Origin: Clostridia bacterium
GTDB lineage: Bacteria > Bacillota > Clostridia > Christensenellales > UBA1242
Length of the DNA: 64,000 nucleotides
Assembly (NCBI GenBank): GCA_900753315.1
Contig: CAADYP010000003.1
Coordinates: 4,960 to 68,959 of the forward strand
Reading direction: 5' to 3'
The notes under the pieces were generated by a model. That model was given only the letters and a program-made list of their open reading frames with translations, had not been told where the DNA came from and made no database searches. The translations under genes were made by a program, and so were the position numbers. This document shows positions 41,466 to 48,905 of this stretch, in pieces; the first letter of the stretch is position 1; every line of letters starts with the position of its first letter.

Positions 41466-42440
41466 TTAGATTTCAAAACTGTAAACATTGCGGAGAGGAT
41501 TTCTTGTAAATGCACCATATTTTTTGCAAGCACTTTCGAAAAGCACATAAACTTTGTTTTTCGCATAAACAATTTCTTCGCTCATGCAAGGTGCAACAAT
41601 ATCTTCAATCATATCATCGTCTTCCAAAATGTAAAGTGGGATGTTGGTGTCATCATCATATTTGAAACGTTTTTCAGTTGGATTGATTGTGATATTGTTA
41701 TAGACATAGAGATGAGAGTCTGCAAGAGAATAAGATGTAGAAAGAACAAGTTTATCGTTTATGATTGCCATTCCTTGCACAAGTGATTTTGTTGACAGAG
41801 CAGAAACAGGTGTAAGACTATTTATTCCGCCAGGACTATTTTCATTAATTGCATATTTGAAACTCAAAGCCTTGTTTGTTTTTCCGTTTGAAGTGAAAAA
41901 GTGGTGAGTTGTGTCTGTTGTGTAATTTCCTTCGCGATGAAATTCTCCTACCCACAAAAATTCACCATCAGTTGTGATGAAATCTGCACCATTTTTTGTT
42001 TCAAAGAAGTCAACTATTGAAATTACCCCTTTGTTTTTTACGGAAATTATGTCGTCAAAGTTGAATCTAAAAACTTTGCTTTCGCCAGAAATCCAAACAT
42101 TTTTCCCATTTGTTGTTATTCCGCCTGCGTGTCCAGTGTAATCTTCGTCATTGAGCTTAAGAGTGAAATATTTTACATTGCGGTTGTTTTTTGTAACATA
42201 AATTCTTGAAGCAGAACCATCTTTCATATATCCACAAGTCAAAAAATATCTCGAGCCAGAGTCATAGGTTATACCTTGAGGTGTAAAACCTTCAGAGAGC
42301 CCTTGAATAGAAAATTCTTTTGCTGTTCTGTCAAAGAATGCATTGTAAGAACCACCAAAATACCAAAATAGCATTAAAATACTTAAAAATGAAAACAATG
42401 AAGCAACAATTATAGTGACTATTCTTTTTGATTTTGTCAT
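41466..42440 (-). CDS. Membrane-anchored beta-propeller-like protein
   Basis: This 324-residue protein starts at ATG 42440, preceded by GGAGG. One membrane helix (about residues 8-28, TIIVASLFSFLSILMLFWYF) puts the rest outside the cell. The remainder is beta-rich with repeated pieces such as GFTPQGITYDSGSRYFLTCG, AGGITTNGKNVWISG and FITTDGEFLWVGEF, which look like propeller blades. I cannot name a function. It stands alone, convergent to tilS and divergent from degV. Confidence 0.75.
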   Translation of the reverse strand: MTKSKRIVTIIVASLFSFLSILMLFWYFGGSYNAFFDRTAKEFSIQGLSEGFTPQGITYDSGSRYFLTCGYMKDGSASRIYVTKNNRNVKYFTLKLNDEDYTGHAGGITTNGKNVWISGESKVFRFNFDDIISVKNKGVISIVDFFETKNGADFITTDGEFLWVGEFHREGNYTTDTTHHFFTSNGKTNKALSFKYAINENSPGGINSLTPVSALSTKSLVQGMAIINDKLVLSTSYSLADSHLYVYNNITINPTEKRFKYDDDTNIPLYILEDDDMIEDIVAPCMSEEIVYAKNKVYVLFESACKKYGAFTRNPLRNVYSFEI

Positions 42441-42633
42441 TTTATCCTCCAATTTCAATTTTAGTTTAGCATTAAAAAAAATTTTGGTCAACAAATTTTC
42501 AACACTAAACTTTACAAATACTCAACAATCTCAAACAAAACAAAAATTTTGTTTGATTTTCTTGTTTTTTTTGATTTATTGTTTTGTGTTTTTAACAAAA
42601 TATAGTAAAATAAATTTACATTATGGAGGTTTT

Positions 42634-43485
42634 ATGAAGATAGCAATTTCTGCAGAAAGCACGATTGACTTGCCAAAAGAATTATTGGAGAAATACAGCA
42701 TAAAAACGTTGCCTTTTGTCGTTATTTTGGGCGGAGAAGAATATAAAGACGGAGAAATCTCTTCAACAGACATTTTTTCTTATGTCGAGAAAAACAAAAT
42801 TTTGCCAAAAACATCTGCTGTAAACAAGGAGCAATACACAGCACATTTTCAGAATTTGCTTAAAGAATATGATGCAGTTGTGCACATTTGTTTATCAAGC
42901 CAAATTAGTTGTGCTTGTCAAAATGCAAAAGATGTTGCAAGTGAAATGAAAAATGTATATGTCATTGATTCGCTTTCTCTCTCAACAGGGATTGCCCTTC
43001 TTGCAATCTATGCATCGCAACTTGCAAGCGAAGGCTTTGAACCAAAACAAATTGTTGACAGAGTTTCTGCAAGGATTTCTTCCGTTCAAGCAAGTTTTGT
43101 TATTGAAAGATTGGATTATCTTTACAAGGGCGGTCGTTGCTCTGCACTTGCATATTTTGGTGCAAACTTTTTGAGACTTCGTCCACAAATTATCGTTAAA
43201 GAAGGAAAAATGAGTTCTTACAAAAAATATCGTGGAAATATGGATAAGGTTATTGCAAATTATTGCGCAGATACTTTGGAAGAATTCAATAATCCTGACA
43301 AAAAACTAGCTTTTATAACTTATACAACTGCAACAGAAAAAATGGTTGAAGAAGCAGAAAAGGCTTTGAAAGCTAAAGGCTTTGAGACGATTTATGAAAC
43401 AAAAGCAGGAGCGACAATTTCAAGTCACTGTGGAGAACATACTCTTGGAATTTTGTATTTCAATGATGGAACTGACGGTCATTAA
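42634..43485 (+). CDS. DegV family fatty-acid-binding protein
   Basis: DegV proteins bind fatty acids; FakB members hand them to the kinase FakA. The 283 residues start MKIAISAESTIDLPKELLEKY, where the usual D(S)TxDL becomes ESTIDL. PKTSAVNKEQY near 65 and the lipid-binding loop with ASFVIERLDYLYKGGRCS near 155 follow. GGAGG precedes the ATG. A FakA partner is not in this window. Lipid binding is inferred from the family. Confidence 0.88.
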   Translation: MKIAISAESTIDLPKELLEKYSIKTLPFVVILGGEEYKDGEISSTDIFSYVEKNKILPKTSAVNKEQYTAHFQNLLKEYDAVVHICLSSQISCACQNAKDVASEMKNVYVIDSLSLSTGIALLAIYASQLASEGFEPKQIVDRVSARISSVQASFVIERLDYLYKGGRCSALAYFGANFLRLRPQIIVKEGKMSSYKKYRGNMDKVIANYCADTLEEFNNPDKKLAFITYTTATEKMVEEAEKALKAKGFETIYETKAGATISSHCGEHTLGILYFNDGTDGH

Positions 43486-43582
43486 AATAATAAGATAAAT
43501 CAAATTTCAAGTTTGTTTTGTTCAAAAAATCGAGTTTCGATATAAAAAATCTGTGCAAAAGCACAGAAAATCATGATTAAAA

Positions 43583-43619
43583 CGAAAAAAGAATGCAACA
43601 AATTTTGCATTCTTTTTTA
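43583..43619. terminator. Two-way terminator between degV and the YjzC-like gene
   Basis: AAAAAAGAATGCA and TGCATTCTTTTTT form a long stem that ends in T on the plus strand and, on the minus strand, in T as well. A smaller hairpin, CTGTGC-AAAA-GCACAG, lies upstream at 43551-43566. Confidence 0.8.
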
Positions 43620-43633
43620 TTGTTATTTAGGTG

Positions 43634-43792
43634 TCATTCTTCCATTTCATAATAACTGCCTTCGTGTTGGGTGGCAGGGAATCTTTGTCCTTTTTCAAGG
43701 TAAGTTGTTCCGCCGTTGTGTCCATCACGGTCATAGGAAACATATTCACCAGATTGTGGTGCTTGTTCGCCAGGTCTAAATTTTTTGCTCAT
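43634..43792 (-). CDS. YjzC-like 52-residue peptide
   Basis: AGGAGG precedes the ATG at 43792. The peptide reads MSKKFRPGEQAPQSGEYVSY, then DRDGHNGGTTYLEKGQRFPA, and ends EGSYYEMEE. The pattern FRPGEQAPxSGEY followed by KGxRFP matches the YjzC family of small cytosolic proteins, whose function is unknown. It has its own terminator and no partner gene. Confidence 0.8.
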   Translation of the reverse strand: MSKKFRPGEQAPQSGEYVSYDRDGHNGGTTYLEKGQRFPATQHEGSYYEMEE

Positions 43793-43878
43793 TTTTTCAA
43801 CCTCCTATTGTTAGTTTGGGCAGACAAAAAGAAAATATGCAAAAGAAAAAAATTGGTTATTGAAAATGCAAAAATTCT

Positions 43879-43886
43879 GTGTTATA
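43879..43886 (+). promoter_or_regulatory. Extended -10 box upstream of the 43913 gene
   Basis: TG-T-TATAAT lies just before 43888; a GGGGAG site and the ATG at 43913 follow. No clear -35 box is seen. Confidence 0.55.
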
Positions 43887-43912
43887 ATACGACCATTAAG
43901 GGGAGAAAAATA

Positions 43913-44290
43913 ATGAATAAAGATGATTTGTCAATTGCAAAATTGAATATAAATGTGGATACATTCAATGCTCTTCGCAGAATTTTGAAAAGCAAACATA
44001 TGCCACTTACGGTTGGTGGAATAAAAGAACTTGGGATTGAAGGTATTTATGATTTTGATGTTGTGCCAGAATATTTTGGAGCAAAGAAGATGAATGGACT
44101 TTTAAATTCTTTTGCAGAGATTGGAGAGCAACTTAAAATTGAAGAAAATGTTTTCGACAATCTTGATTTTGATTGTTTTGAACACGGTGCCAAAGCAAAA
44201 AAATCAGTGAAAGATGTTTTGGAATACCAAGGTGCACTTGTTTATGCAAAAGACCAAACTGTGCTTTTGGAGACCTCAAGAGAAAAATAA
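43913..44290 (+). CDS. Unknown 125-residue protein
   Basis: I do not recognise this protein. It reads MNKDDLSIAKLNINVDTFNA at the start, has an alpha/beta pattern with no membrane segment, and has one Cys in FDCFEHG. GGGGAG stands 8 bases before the ATG. It is followed directly by the promoter and T-box of tyrS and has no terminator of its own that I can see, so some read-through into the T-box is possible. Confidence 0.75.
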   Translation: MNKDDLSIAKLNINVDTFNALRRILKSKHMPLTVGGIKELGIEGIYDFDVVPEYFGAKKMNGLLNSFAEIGEQLKIEENVFDNLDFDCFEHGAKAKKSVKDVLEYQGALVYAKDQTVLLETSREK

Positions 44291-44299
44291 CAATTTTGT

Positions 44300-44328
44300 T
44301 TGACATAAAAATAGTTTTATTGTAAAAT
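44300..44328 (+). promoter_or_regulatory. Promoter of the tyrS T-box transcript
   Basis: TTGACA (44300-44305), a 17-base spacer and TAAAAT (44323-44328) match the vegetative consensus. The TSS is expected near 44335. Confidence 0.88.
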
Positions 44329-44343
44329 TTAAGCATAATCAAA

Positions 44344-44584
44344 ATGGTGGTGCAAGACCAAGTAGATTTGAAAATTTGTATACAGAGAGAAATTGGTTGG
44401 TGAAAAATTTTGGCAAAGTCAAATCAAATTACACTTGCTTCAAGTTTTGCGTTAGTCCACGAACGGACATAAATAAGAACTGAAATCATAAAGAGAAAAA
44501 TTTGCGATTTTCAGTTGAATTTAGGTGGTACCACGAACAAGCACGTTTCGTCCTAAAATTTTTAAGGACAACGTGCTTTTTTAA
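44344..44584 (+). promoter_or_regulatory. T-box riboswitch (tyrosine)
   Basis: The leader between promoter and tyrS has the T-box core AGGTGGTACCACG (44523-44535), which pairs with the CCA end of uncharged tRNA. It is followed by a terminator hairpin, AAGCACGTT/AACGTGCTT (44539-44578), and T. A TAC at 44430-44432 is the likely Tyr specifier in stem I. Uncharged tRNA-Tyr should favour read-through into tyrS. Confidence 0.9.
44539..44582 (+). terminator. T-box-controlled terminator
   Basis: A long hairpin, outer stem AAGCACGTT/AACGTGCTT with an inner GTCCT/AGGAC stem, ends in six T. It competes with the T-box antiterminator at 44523-44535. Confidence 0.88.
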
Positions 44585-44606
44585 TATGAAAAAGGAGAGA
44601 ACAAAA

Positions 44607-45842
44607 ATGAACAAAACAGACACACAACTTTTCAAGACACTGAAGGAAAGAGGACTTTTGTATCAATGCACTGACGAAGAAGAATTGAAGAAAAGACTTG
44701 AGTCAGGTGAGCCAATTGTGGTTTATGAAGGAAGCGACCCAACTGCTGACAGTTTGCATCTTGGACACTGCATTCCTTATTGCATTATGAGAAGATTTCA
44801 AAAGGCAGGGCACAAGGTTATTTTGCTTATGGGTGGTGCAACTGCATGCATTGGTGACCCATCTGGAAGAAACACAATAAGAAAGATGTTGTCAAAAGAA
44901 GAGATTGCAAGCAACATTGAATCAATTAAAGAGTCTTTGAAAATTTTCTTGGATTTTGATGGGGAAAATCCAGCGATTATTGTAAACAATGCAGATTGGT
45001 ATAAAGGTTATGATTACATTGATTTCATGCGTGAAATTGGAGTGCACTTCAATGTAAACGAAATGCTTGCGACAGAAATTTATAACAACAGACTTGAAAG
45101 CGGTGGACTTACTTTCTTTGAACTTGGCTATATGCTCATGCAAGCATACGACTTTATTCACTTGGCAGACAAATATAACTGCACTTTGGAATATGGTGGT
45201 GGTGACCAATGGGCAAACATCGCAGCAGGTGTTAAACTTGCAAGAAAACTCAATTTCACAAATGGCACAAAATATGATCTTATTGGTGCGACAAATCCAC
45301 TTTTGGTTATGCCAAATGGAAAGAAAATGGGGAAGACAGAGCAAGGTGCATTGTGGATTGACAAAAACAAAATTTCTGCATACGATTTCTATCAAGGAGT
45401 TTACCAAACGCCTGATGCTTGCGTAAGAATGATGTTTGCACTTTTCACTGATATTCCTATGTCGGAAATTGACAAAATGATTGAAACAGACATTGTCAAT
45501 GCAAAGAAAGTTTTGTCATATGAAATCACCAAATTTGTTAGAGGAGAAGAAGATGCAATTCTAGCTCAAAACATGAGTGAAAACTTGTTTACACAAGGCG
45601 GAGACGATGCCCCTGTTGTCGAGATTGCAAAAACTGAATTTCCTATGGGAATTTGTGACCTTTTAAATAAGAGTGGACTTGCACCATCAAAGAGTGAAGC
45701 AAGAAGACTTATTCAAGGTGGAGCCATTTCATTTAAAAATGAGAAAGTGACTGATTTTACAATGATGCTTGATGCCGAAATGTGTCAAGATGCACTTCTC
45801 AAGAAAGGAAAGAAGAGTTTTATAAAAATCCAAGTAAAGTAA
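44607..45842 (+). CDS. tyrS: Tyrosyl-tRNA synthetase
   Basis: TyrS charges tRNA-Tyr. The start at ATG 44607 follows AAGGAGAG. The 411 residues show the class I motifs: GSDPTADSLHLGHCIP (HIGH region), the Tyr pocket with YDFIHL and GGDQWANI, and KKMGKTEQGALW in place of KMSKS. The C-terminal S4-like RNA-binding domain has SKSEARRLIQGGAI. It is controlled by the T-box upstream. It may be read with yigZ, which starts 12 bases later. Confidence 0.97.
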   Translation: MNKTDTQLFKTLKERGLLYQCTDEEELKKRLESGEPIVVYEGSDPTADSLHLGHCIPYCIMRRFQKAGHKVILLMGGATACIGDPSGRNTIRKMLSKEEIASNIESIKESLKIFLDFDGENPAIIVNNADWYKGYDYIDFMREIGVHFNVNEMLATEIYNNRLESGGLTFFELGYMLMQAYDFIHLADKYNCTLEYGGGDQWANIAAGVKLARKLNFTNGTKYDLIGATNPLLVMPNGKKMGKTEQGALWIDKNKISAYDFYQGVYQTPDACVRMMFALFTDIPMSEIDKMIETDIVNAKKVLSYEITKFVRGEEDAILAQNMSENLFTQGGDDAPVVEIAKTEFPMGICDLLNKSGLAPSKSEARRLIQGGAISFKNEKVTDFTMMLDAEMCQDALLKKGKKSFIKIQVK

Positions 45843-45854
45843 ACGGAGTTTGAT

Positions 45855-46211
45855 GTGGCAACTTTTTCAAACACAATAGAATATATTGAAAAGAAGTCAA
45901 AATTTATTGGCTATCTTTTGGTATGTAAAAATGTGGGAGAAGTTGAAGACGCATTGAAAGAATTGAAAAAAGAGCACAAAAAAGCGACACATATTTGTTA
46001 TGCTTATTCTCTCAAAAATCCATTTTTGGAGAAAGCAGTTGATGATGGAGAACCAGGTGGAACTGCTGGCAGACCAATCTTGTCAGTTATTCAAAAGAAA
46101 GGTGTAAGTGATGTGTGCGTGTTTGTTGTGAGATATTTTGGAGGAATTAAACTTGGTGCAGGTGGACTTGTTAGGGCTTATACAAAAACTACAAGCGAGG
46201 TATTGAAGTGA
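45855..46211 (+). CDS. Short YigZ/IMPACT-family protein (N-terminal domain only)
   Basis: The protein has 118 residues from a GTG start. The UPF0029 signature is present: KKSKFIGYLL, AVDDGEPGGTAGRPIL and VVRYFGGIKLGAGGLVRAY. Normal YigZ proteins are about 205 residues with a second ferredoxin-like domain, which is missing here: the frame ends TTSEVLK and a stop. A small hairpin (46213-46233) follows. The family is linked to translation control; the role here is inferred. Confidence 0.85.
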   Translation: MATFSNTIEYIEKKSKFIGYLLVCKNVGEVEDALKELKKEHKKATHICYAYSLKNPFLEKAVDDGEPGGTAGRPILSVIQKKGVSDVCVFVVRYFGGIKLGAGGLVRAYTKTTSEVLK

Positions 46212-46252
46212 ATGAGAAAAAGTGATTTTCTCAAAATACCAAAGGAGTGACA

Positions 46253-46885
46253 ATGACAATCACAAAGATAAAACGAATTGCAAGCACAAATCGCTTTCAT
46301 GTTTATGCAGATGATGAATGGTGTGGCATCTTTCTAGATGAAGTATTGGCATTATATCATTTTAAGACAGGCATGGAAATTGATGAAGATGAGTTTAAAG
46401 AGATAAAACTTGAAAATGATGAGAAAGTGTCATTTGATATGGCGGCATCTTACCTTGAAAAATATGTTGTCAGCGAGAAAGGGCTGAAAGATTATTTAAA
46501 AAAGAAAAATTTTGACAACATAGTGATAGCAAAAACAATCGACAAATTGCGAGAATATGGATTTATTGATGACGAGAAGTTTGCGAAAAACTATTTTGAA
46601 AGTCTGTCAACAAGCAAAGGCAAACGAGCAATAGCAAACAAACTCAAAAGCAAGGGTGTTTCAAATGAGATTGTCGAAAGTCTTTTGGAAAATGTCGAAG
46701 AAGACGATGAGATAGAAAAGGCGACAGCACTTGCCGAGAAATTCGTTAAAAATCGTCAAATTGATGCAAAAATCAAACAAAAATGCCTTGCTCATCTTAT
46801 TTACAAAGGGTATGATTATAGCGTGGCACAAAAAGCAACGAACAATGCCCTTCAAAACAAAGGAGAAAATGATGATTGGATTTGA
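46253..46885 (+). CDS. recX: RecX regulatory protein
   Basis: RecX limits RecA filament activity. The start at ATG 46253 follows AAGGAG. The 210 residues show the repeats of the family: SEKGLKDYLKKKNFDN, REYGFIDDEKFAKNYFESLS, GKRAIANKLKSKGVSNEIV and a last triple-helix unit (LIYKGYDYSVAQKA). recA is not in this window. The end overlaps the acpS start by 14 bases. Confidence 0.9.
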   Translation: MTITKIKRIASTNRFHVYADDEWCGIFLDEVLALYHFKTGMEIDEDEFKEIKLENDEKVSFDMAASYLEKYVVSEKGLKDYLKKKNFDNIVIAKTIDKLREYGFIDDEKFAKNYFESLSTSKGKRAIANKLKSKGVSNEIVESLLENVEEDDEIEKATALAEKFVKNRQIDAKIKQKCLAHLIYKGYDYSVAQKATNNALQNKGENDDWI

Positions 46886-47222
46886 TTTGCAAAAAGTTGA
46901 CAGAATAGAAAATGGCGACAAACTTTTGCACAAAATTGCACTTGAAAGTGAAATTGAATACATACAAAAGTTTGACAAAAATCAAAAAGAAAAAATTGCA
47001 ACTTTGTGGGCTGTCAAAGAAGCAACTTTCAAAGCACTTGACATCAGCAGTGGTGGAATTTCTTTTAAAGAAATCGAACTTTGTCACAAAGAAAGTGGAG
47101 CACCATTTGTCAAATTGCACGGAAAAGCGCAAGAAAGATTTGAATCTTTGAATGCAAAAAACATTGAGATTTCAATCTCTCACCAAGAGGATATTGTTGG
47201 GGCTGTTGTTTTGATAAACTAA
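46872..47222 (+). CDS. acpS: Holo-[acyl-carrier-protein] synthase
   Basis: AcpS moves phosphopantetheine from CoA to acyl carrier protein. Of two adjacent ATGs, 46872 has the better distance (6 bases) to AGGAG. The 116 residues show IGFDLQKVDRIEN (metal-binding Asp), LWAVKEATFKAL (Glu) and ISISHQEDIVGAVV. The length is normal. A terminator follows. It lies inside the end of recX. Confidence 0.94.
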   Translation: MIGFDLQKVDRIENGDKLLHKIALESEIEYIQKFDKNQKEKIATLWAVKEATFKALDISSGGISFKEIELCHKESGAPFVKLHGKAQERFESLNAKNIEISISHQEDIVGAVVLIN

Positions 47223-47249
47223 TGCACAAAAAACTGAAAGCGTTGCGTA

Positions 47250-47299
47250 AAAAAGTGTCATAATGCATCTTGTATGCGGTGGCACTTTTCTTTTTTTTA
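47250..47299 (+). terminator. Terminator after acpS
   Basis: AAAAGTGTC pairs with GGCACTTTT (one wobble), with an inner GCAT/ATGC stem, and is followed by CTTTTTTTT. Confidence 0.75.
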
Positions 47300-47335
47300 A
47301 TCAAAATTTTCACTTATGAATAAAATTTTATTACT

Positions 47336-47350
47336 TACTTAAATTAAGTA
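47336..47350 (+). promoter_or_regulatory. Palindrome next to the -10 box of the mazF unit
   Basis: TACTTAA-A-TTAAGTA is a perfect 7-bp inverted repeat touching the likely -10 box TATAAA (47349-47354). It is placed where a toxin-antitoxin repressor would bind. Binding is inferred. Confidence 0.5.
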
Positions 47351-47379
47351 TAAAATCTTGATAAACAGGAGATATTTTC

Positions 47380-47622
47380 ATGAACAAAAATGCTTTTCAT
47401 GTGTTGGAGAAAAAGGCAAAAAAAATTGAAGAAAAATATGGTTCTCTTGAAAATTTTGTCGCATATACAACTATCGCACCTGAAAAACATAAGATGATAA
47501 TGGAAGACTATTCCGTTGACAATGAAATGTTGCAAGTTTATCAGGATCTTTTGCCACTTGAGCTTGCAGATTTGATTGATTATAAAAATTTGGCAGGTTT
47601 GATTGATGGAGAATTTGGTTAA
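47380..47622 (+). CDS. Putative antitoxin-like partner of MazF
   Basis: This 80-residue protein has AGGAG ahead of the ATG. It is mostly helical: VLEKKAKKIEEKYGSLENF, then EMLQVYQDLLPLELADLID. It is not an obvious ribbon-helix-helix or AbrB-type MazE. Its position just before mazF, with a 17-base overlap, and the palindrome at its promoter fit an antitoxin role; this is inference. The C-terminal acidic part could bind the toxin. Confidence 0.65.
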   Translation: MNKNAFHVLEKKAKKIEEKYGSLENFVAYTTIAPEKHKMIMEDYSVDNEMLQVYQDLLPLELADLIDYKNLAGLIDGEFG

Positions 47623-47959
47623 ACGAGGAGATATATACTTTGCTGACCTTAGTCCTGTTGTCGGGAGTGAGCAAGGCGGAGTGCGTCCTGTTCTCGTTAT
47701 CCAGAATGATGTAGGAAACAAATATTCGCCAACAGTCATTGTGTCAGCGATAACCAGCCAATTGACAAAAGCAAAACTTCCAACTCACATCGAACTTTCT
47801 TCACATGATTATAGATTGCCGAAAGATTCGGTTGTGCTCTTGGAACAAATCCGCACGCTTGACAAACGCCGTTTGAAAGAAAAAATCACTGTGATTGATG
47901 AGCATAAAATGAAAGAAGTCAATCGTGCACTGCTTATTTCACTTGGCTTTGTGCAATAA
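47606..47959 (+). CDS. mazF: MazF/PemK-type mRNA endonuclease toxin
   Basis: MazF cuts single-stranded mRNA at short sites. The 117 residues have KRGDIYFADLSPVVGSEQGGVRPVLVIQND and the catalytic Arg and Thr regions (GGVRP, SAITSQ), then KDSVVLLEQIRTLDKRRL, typical of the EndoA/NdoA group. The start may be ATG 47606 or TTG 47615; the latter lies right after GGAG. It overlaps the upstream partner gene, so the two are co-translated. Confidence 0.92.
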   Translation: MENLVKRGDIYFADLSPVVGSEQGGVRPVLVIQNDVGNKYSPTVIVSAITSQLTKAKLPTHIELSSHDYRLPKDSVVLLEQIRTLDKRRLKEKITVIDEHKMKEVNRALLISLGFVQ

Positions 47960-47969
47960 AAACTTTGTC

Positions 47970-47998
47970 TTGACATTTTTTATTGTGTATGTTAAAAT
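47970..47998 (+). promoter_or_regulatory. Promoter of the 48026 gene
   Basis: TTGACA (47970-47975), a 17-base spacer and TAAAAT (47993-47998), followed by AAGGGGG and the ATG at 48026. Confidence 0.85.
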
Positions 47999-48025
47999 TT
48001 CTCTATAAGAAGGGGGAATATAAAC

Positions 48026-48589
48026 ATGACAAAGAAAATAAAACTTTATTCACTTGACCCACAAAGTTATCCAAACATTGAGATTGAATGTGAAGTAATT
48101 GAGGACACAGCTGCAAAGCTCGAAGAAATTACAACTGGAACTCCATTTGTTGCAGTTAAGACAGCGGTTGTTCAAGCAAGAAAAGCACAACTTGGAGATG
48201 TTGTTGACACAAGACCAAGAACACGAGTAGACGGACGTGTTTACACATTCAGTGAAACCAAACAAACAATCAGCCAAGAAAAGGTTGATCAAGGTGCGAT
48301 TATTGTGACAAACCCTGATGGTGAAGAATATGTCATCAAAAGTGAAGAAAAATTTATGTCAAAATACAAAAAAGTTGAAGGTGGTTTTGCAGCAATTGAT
48401 GGACCTAAAAAATTTGCGAAAGCGTCTAAAAACTGCACTATCAAGACATCTTGGGGAGAAGAACAAATTGTTCCAGAAGGTTCTTATTTGTGTGTAAGTG
48501 ACAAAGATGATATTTATTCAGTGACTAATGAAGCCTTTGAAAAAACTTATAGTGCGATAAATCGCTCAAAAGACTTTACAAATTCTTAA
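48026..48589 (+). CDS. Unknown 187-residue protein, PGDYG-like
   Basis: The protein is cytosolic and has no catalytic motif I can name. The C-terminal third (IKTSWGEEQIVPEGSYLCV, then DDIYSVTNEAFEKTY) resembles PGDYG-type domains, in which a small beta unit ends with an AFEKTY-like helix. A second, looser copy may be present near 95-125 (VTNPDGEEYVIKSEEKFMSKY). It lies 46 bases before rpoZ and has its own promoter. The function is unknown. Confidence 0.65.
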   Translation: MTKKIKLYSLDPQSYPNIEIECEVIEDTAAKLEEITTGTPFVAVKTAVVQARKAQLGDVVDTRPRTRVDGRVYTFSETKQTISQEKVDQGAIIVTNPDGEEYVIKSEEKFMSKYKKVEGGFAAIDGPKKFAKASKNCTIKTSWGEEQIVPEGSYLCVSDKDDIYSVTNEAFEKTYSAINRSKDFTNS

Positions 48590-48635
48590 AGGTGTGATAA
48601 AATATCATAGATTTGATTTTAGGAGAATAAAAATT

Positions 48636-48839
48636 ATGATGATTGAACCACCTATTGACGAACTTACAAAAAAGGCAAATGGAAACAAGTATATCCTTTC
48701 TATCATTGCTTCAAAAAGAGCAAAAGAGATTGAAACAACTCGCAGAGCAGAACTTGCAACTGCTGACAAAAAATCAATTAGTATTGCACTTGATGAAATT
48801 GCTGAAGGGAAAATTGTTCCAAGCGATATAAATGATTGA
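48636..48839 (+). CDS. rpoZ: RNA polymerase omega subunit
   Basis: Omega helps fold the beta-prime subunit. The protein has 67 residues: MMIEPPIDELTKKANGNKY, then SIIASKRAKEIE and the C-terminal KSISIALDEIAEGKI, as in Firmicute omega. AGGAG is 10 bases before the first ATG. In many Firmicutes it stands before coaBC and priA; here priA follows at once and coaBC is absent. Confidence 0.9.
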   Translation: MMIEPPIDELTKKANGNKYILSIIASKRAKEIETTRRAELATADKKSISIALDEIAEGKIVPSDIND

Positions 48840-48861
48840 TTTAAGAAAAAATTTTTGATAT

Positions 48862-48899
48862 AATTCTACTATCAATTTGATGGTAGAATTATTTTTTTA
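48862..48899 (+). terminator. Terminator after rpoZ, overlapping the priA promoter
   Basis: AATTCTACTATCAA (48862-48875) pairs with TTGATGGTAGAATT (48877-48890), one wobble, then seven T. The extended -10 box TGA-TATAAT (48856-48864) overlaps its left arm, so transcripts from this promoter would miss the full stem. Confidence 0.8.
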
Positions 48900-48905
48900 G
48901 GGAGA

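Noticed and set aside
46213..46233. Hairpin between yigZ and recX considered as a terminator
   Set aside because: The 8-bp stem is good but no T-run follows on the plus strand, and recX has no clear promoter of its own.
45855..46252. Frameshift in yigZ hiding the missing second domain
   Set aside because: Only about 40 bases lie between the stop and recX; there is no room for the missing domain in any frame.
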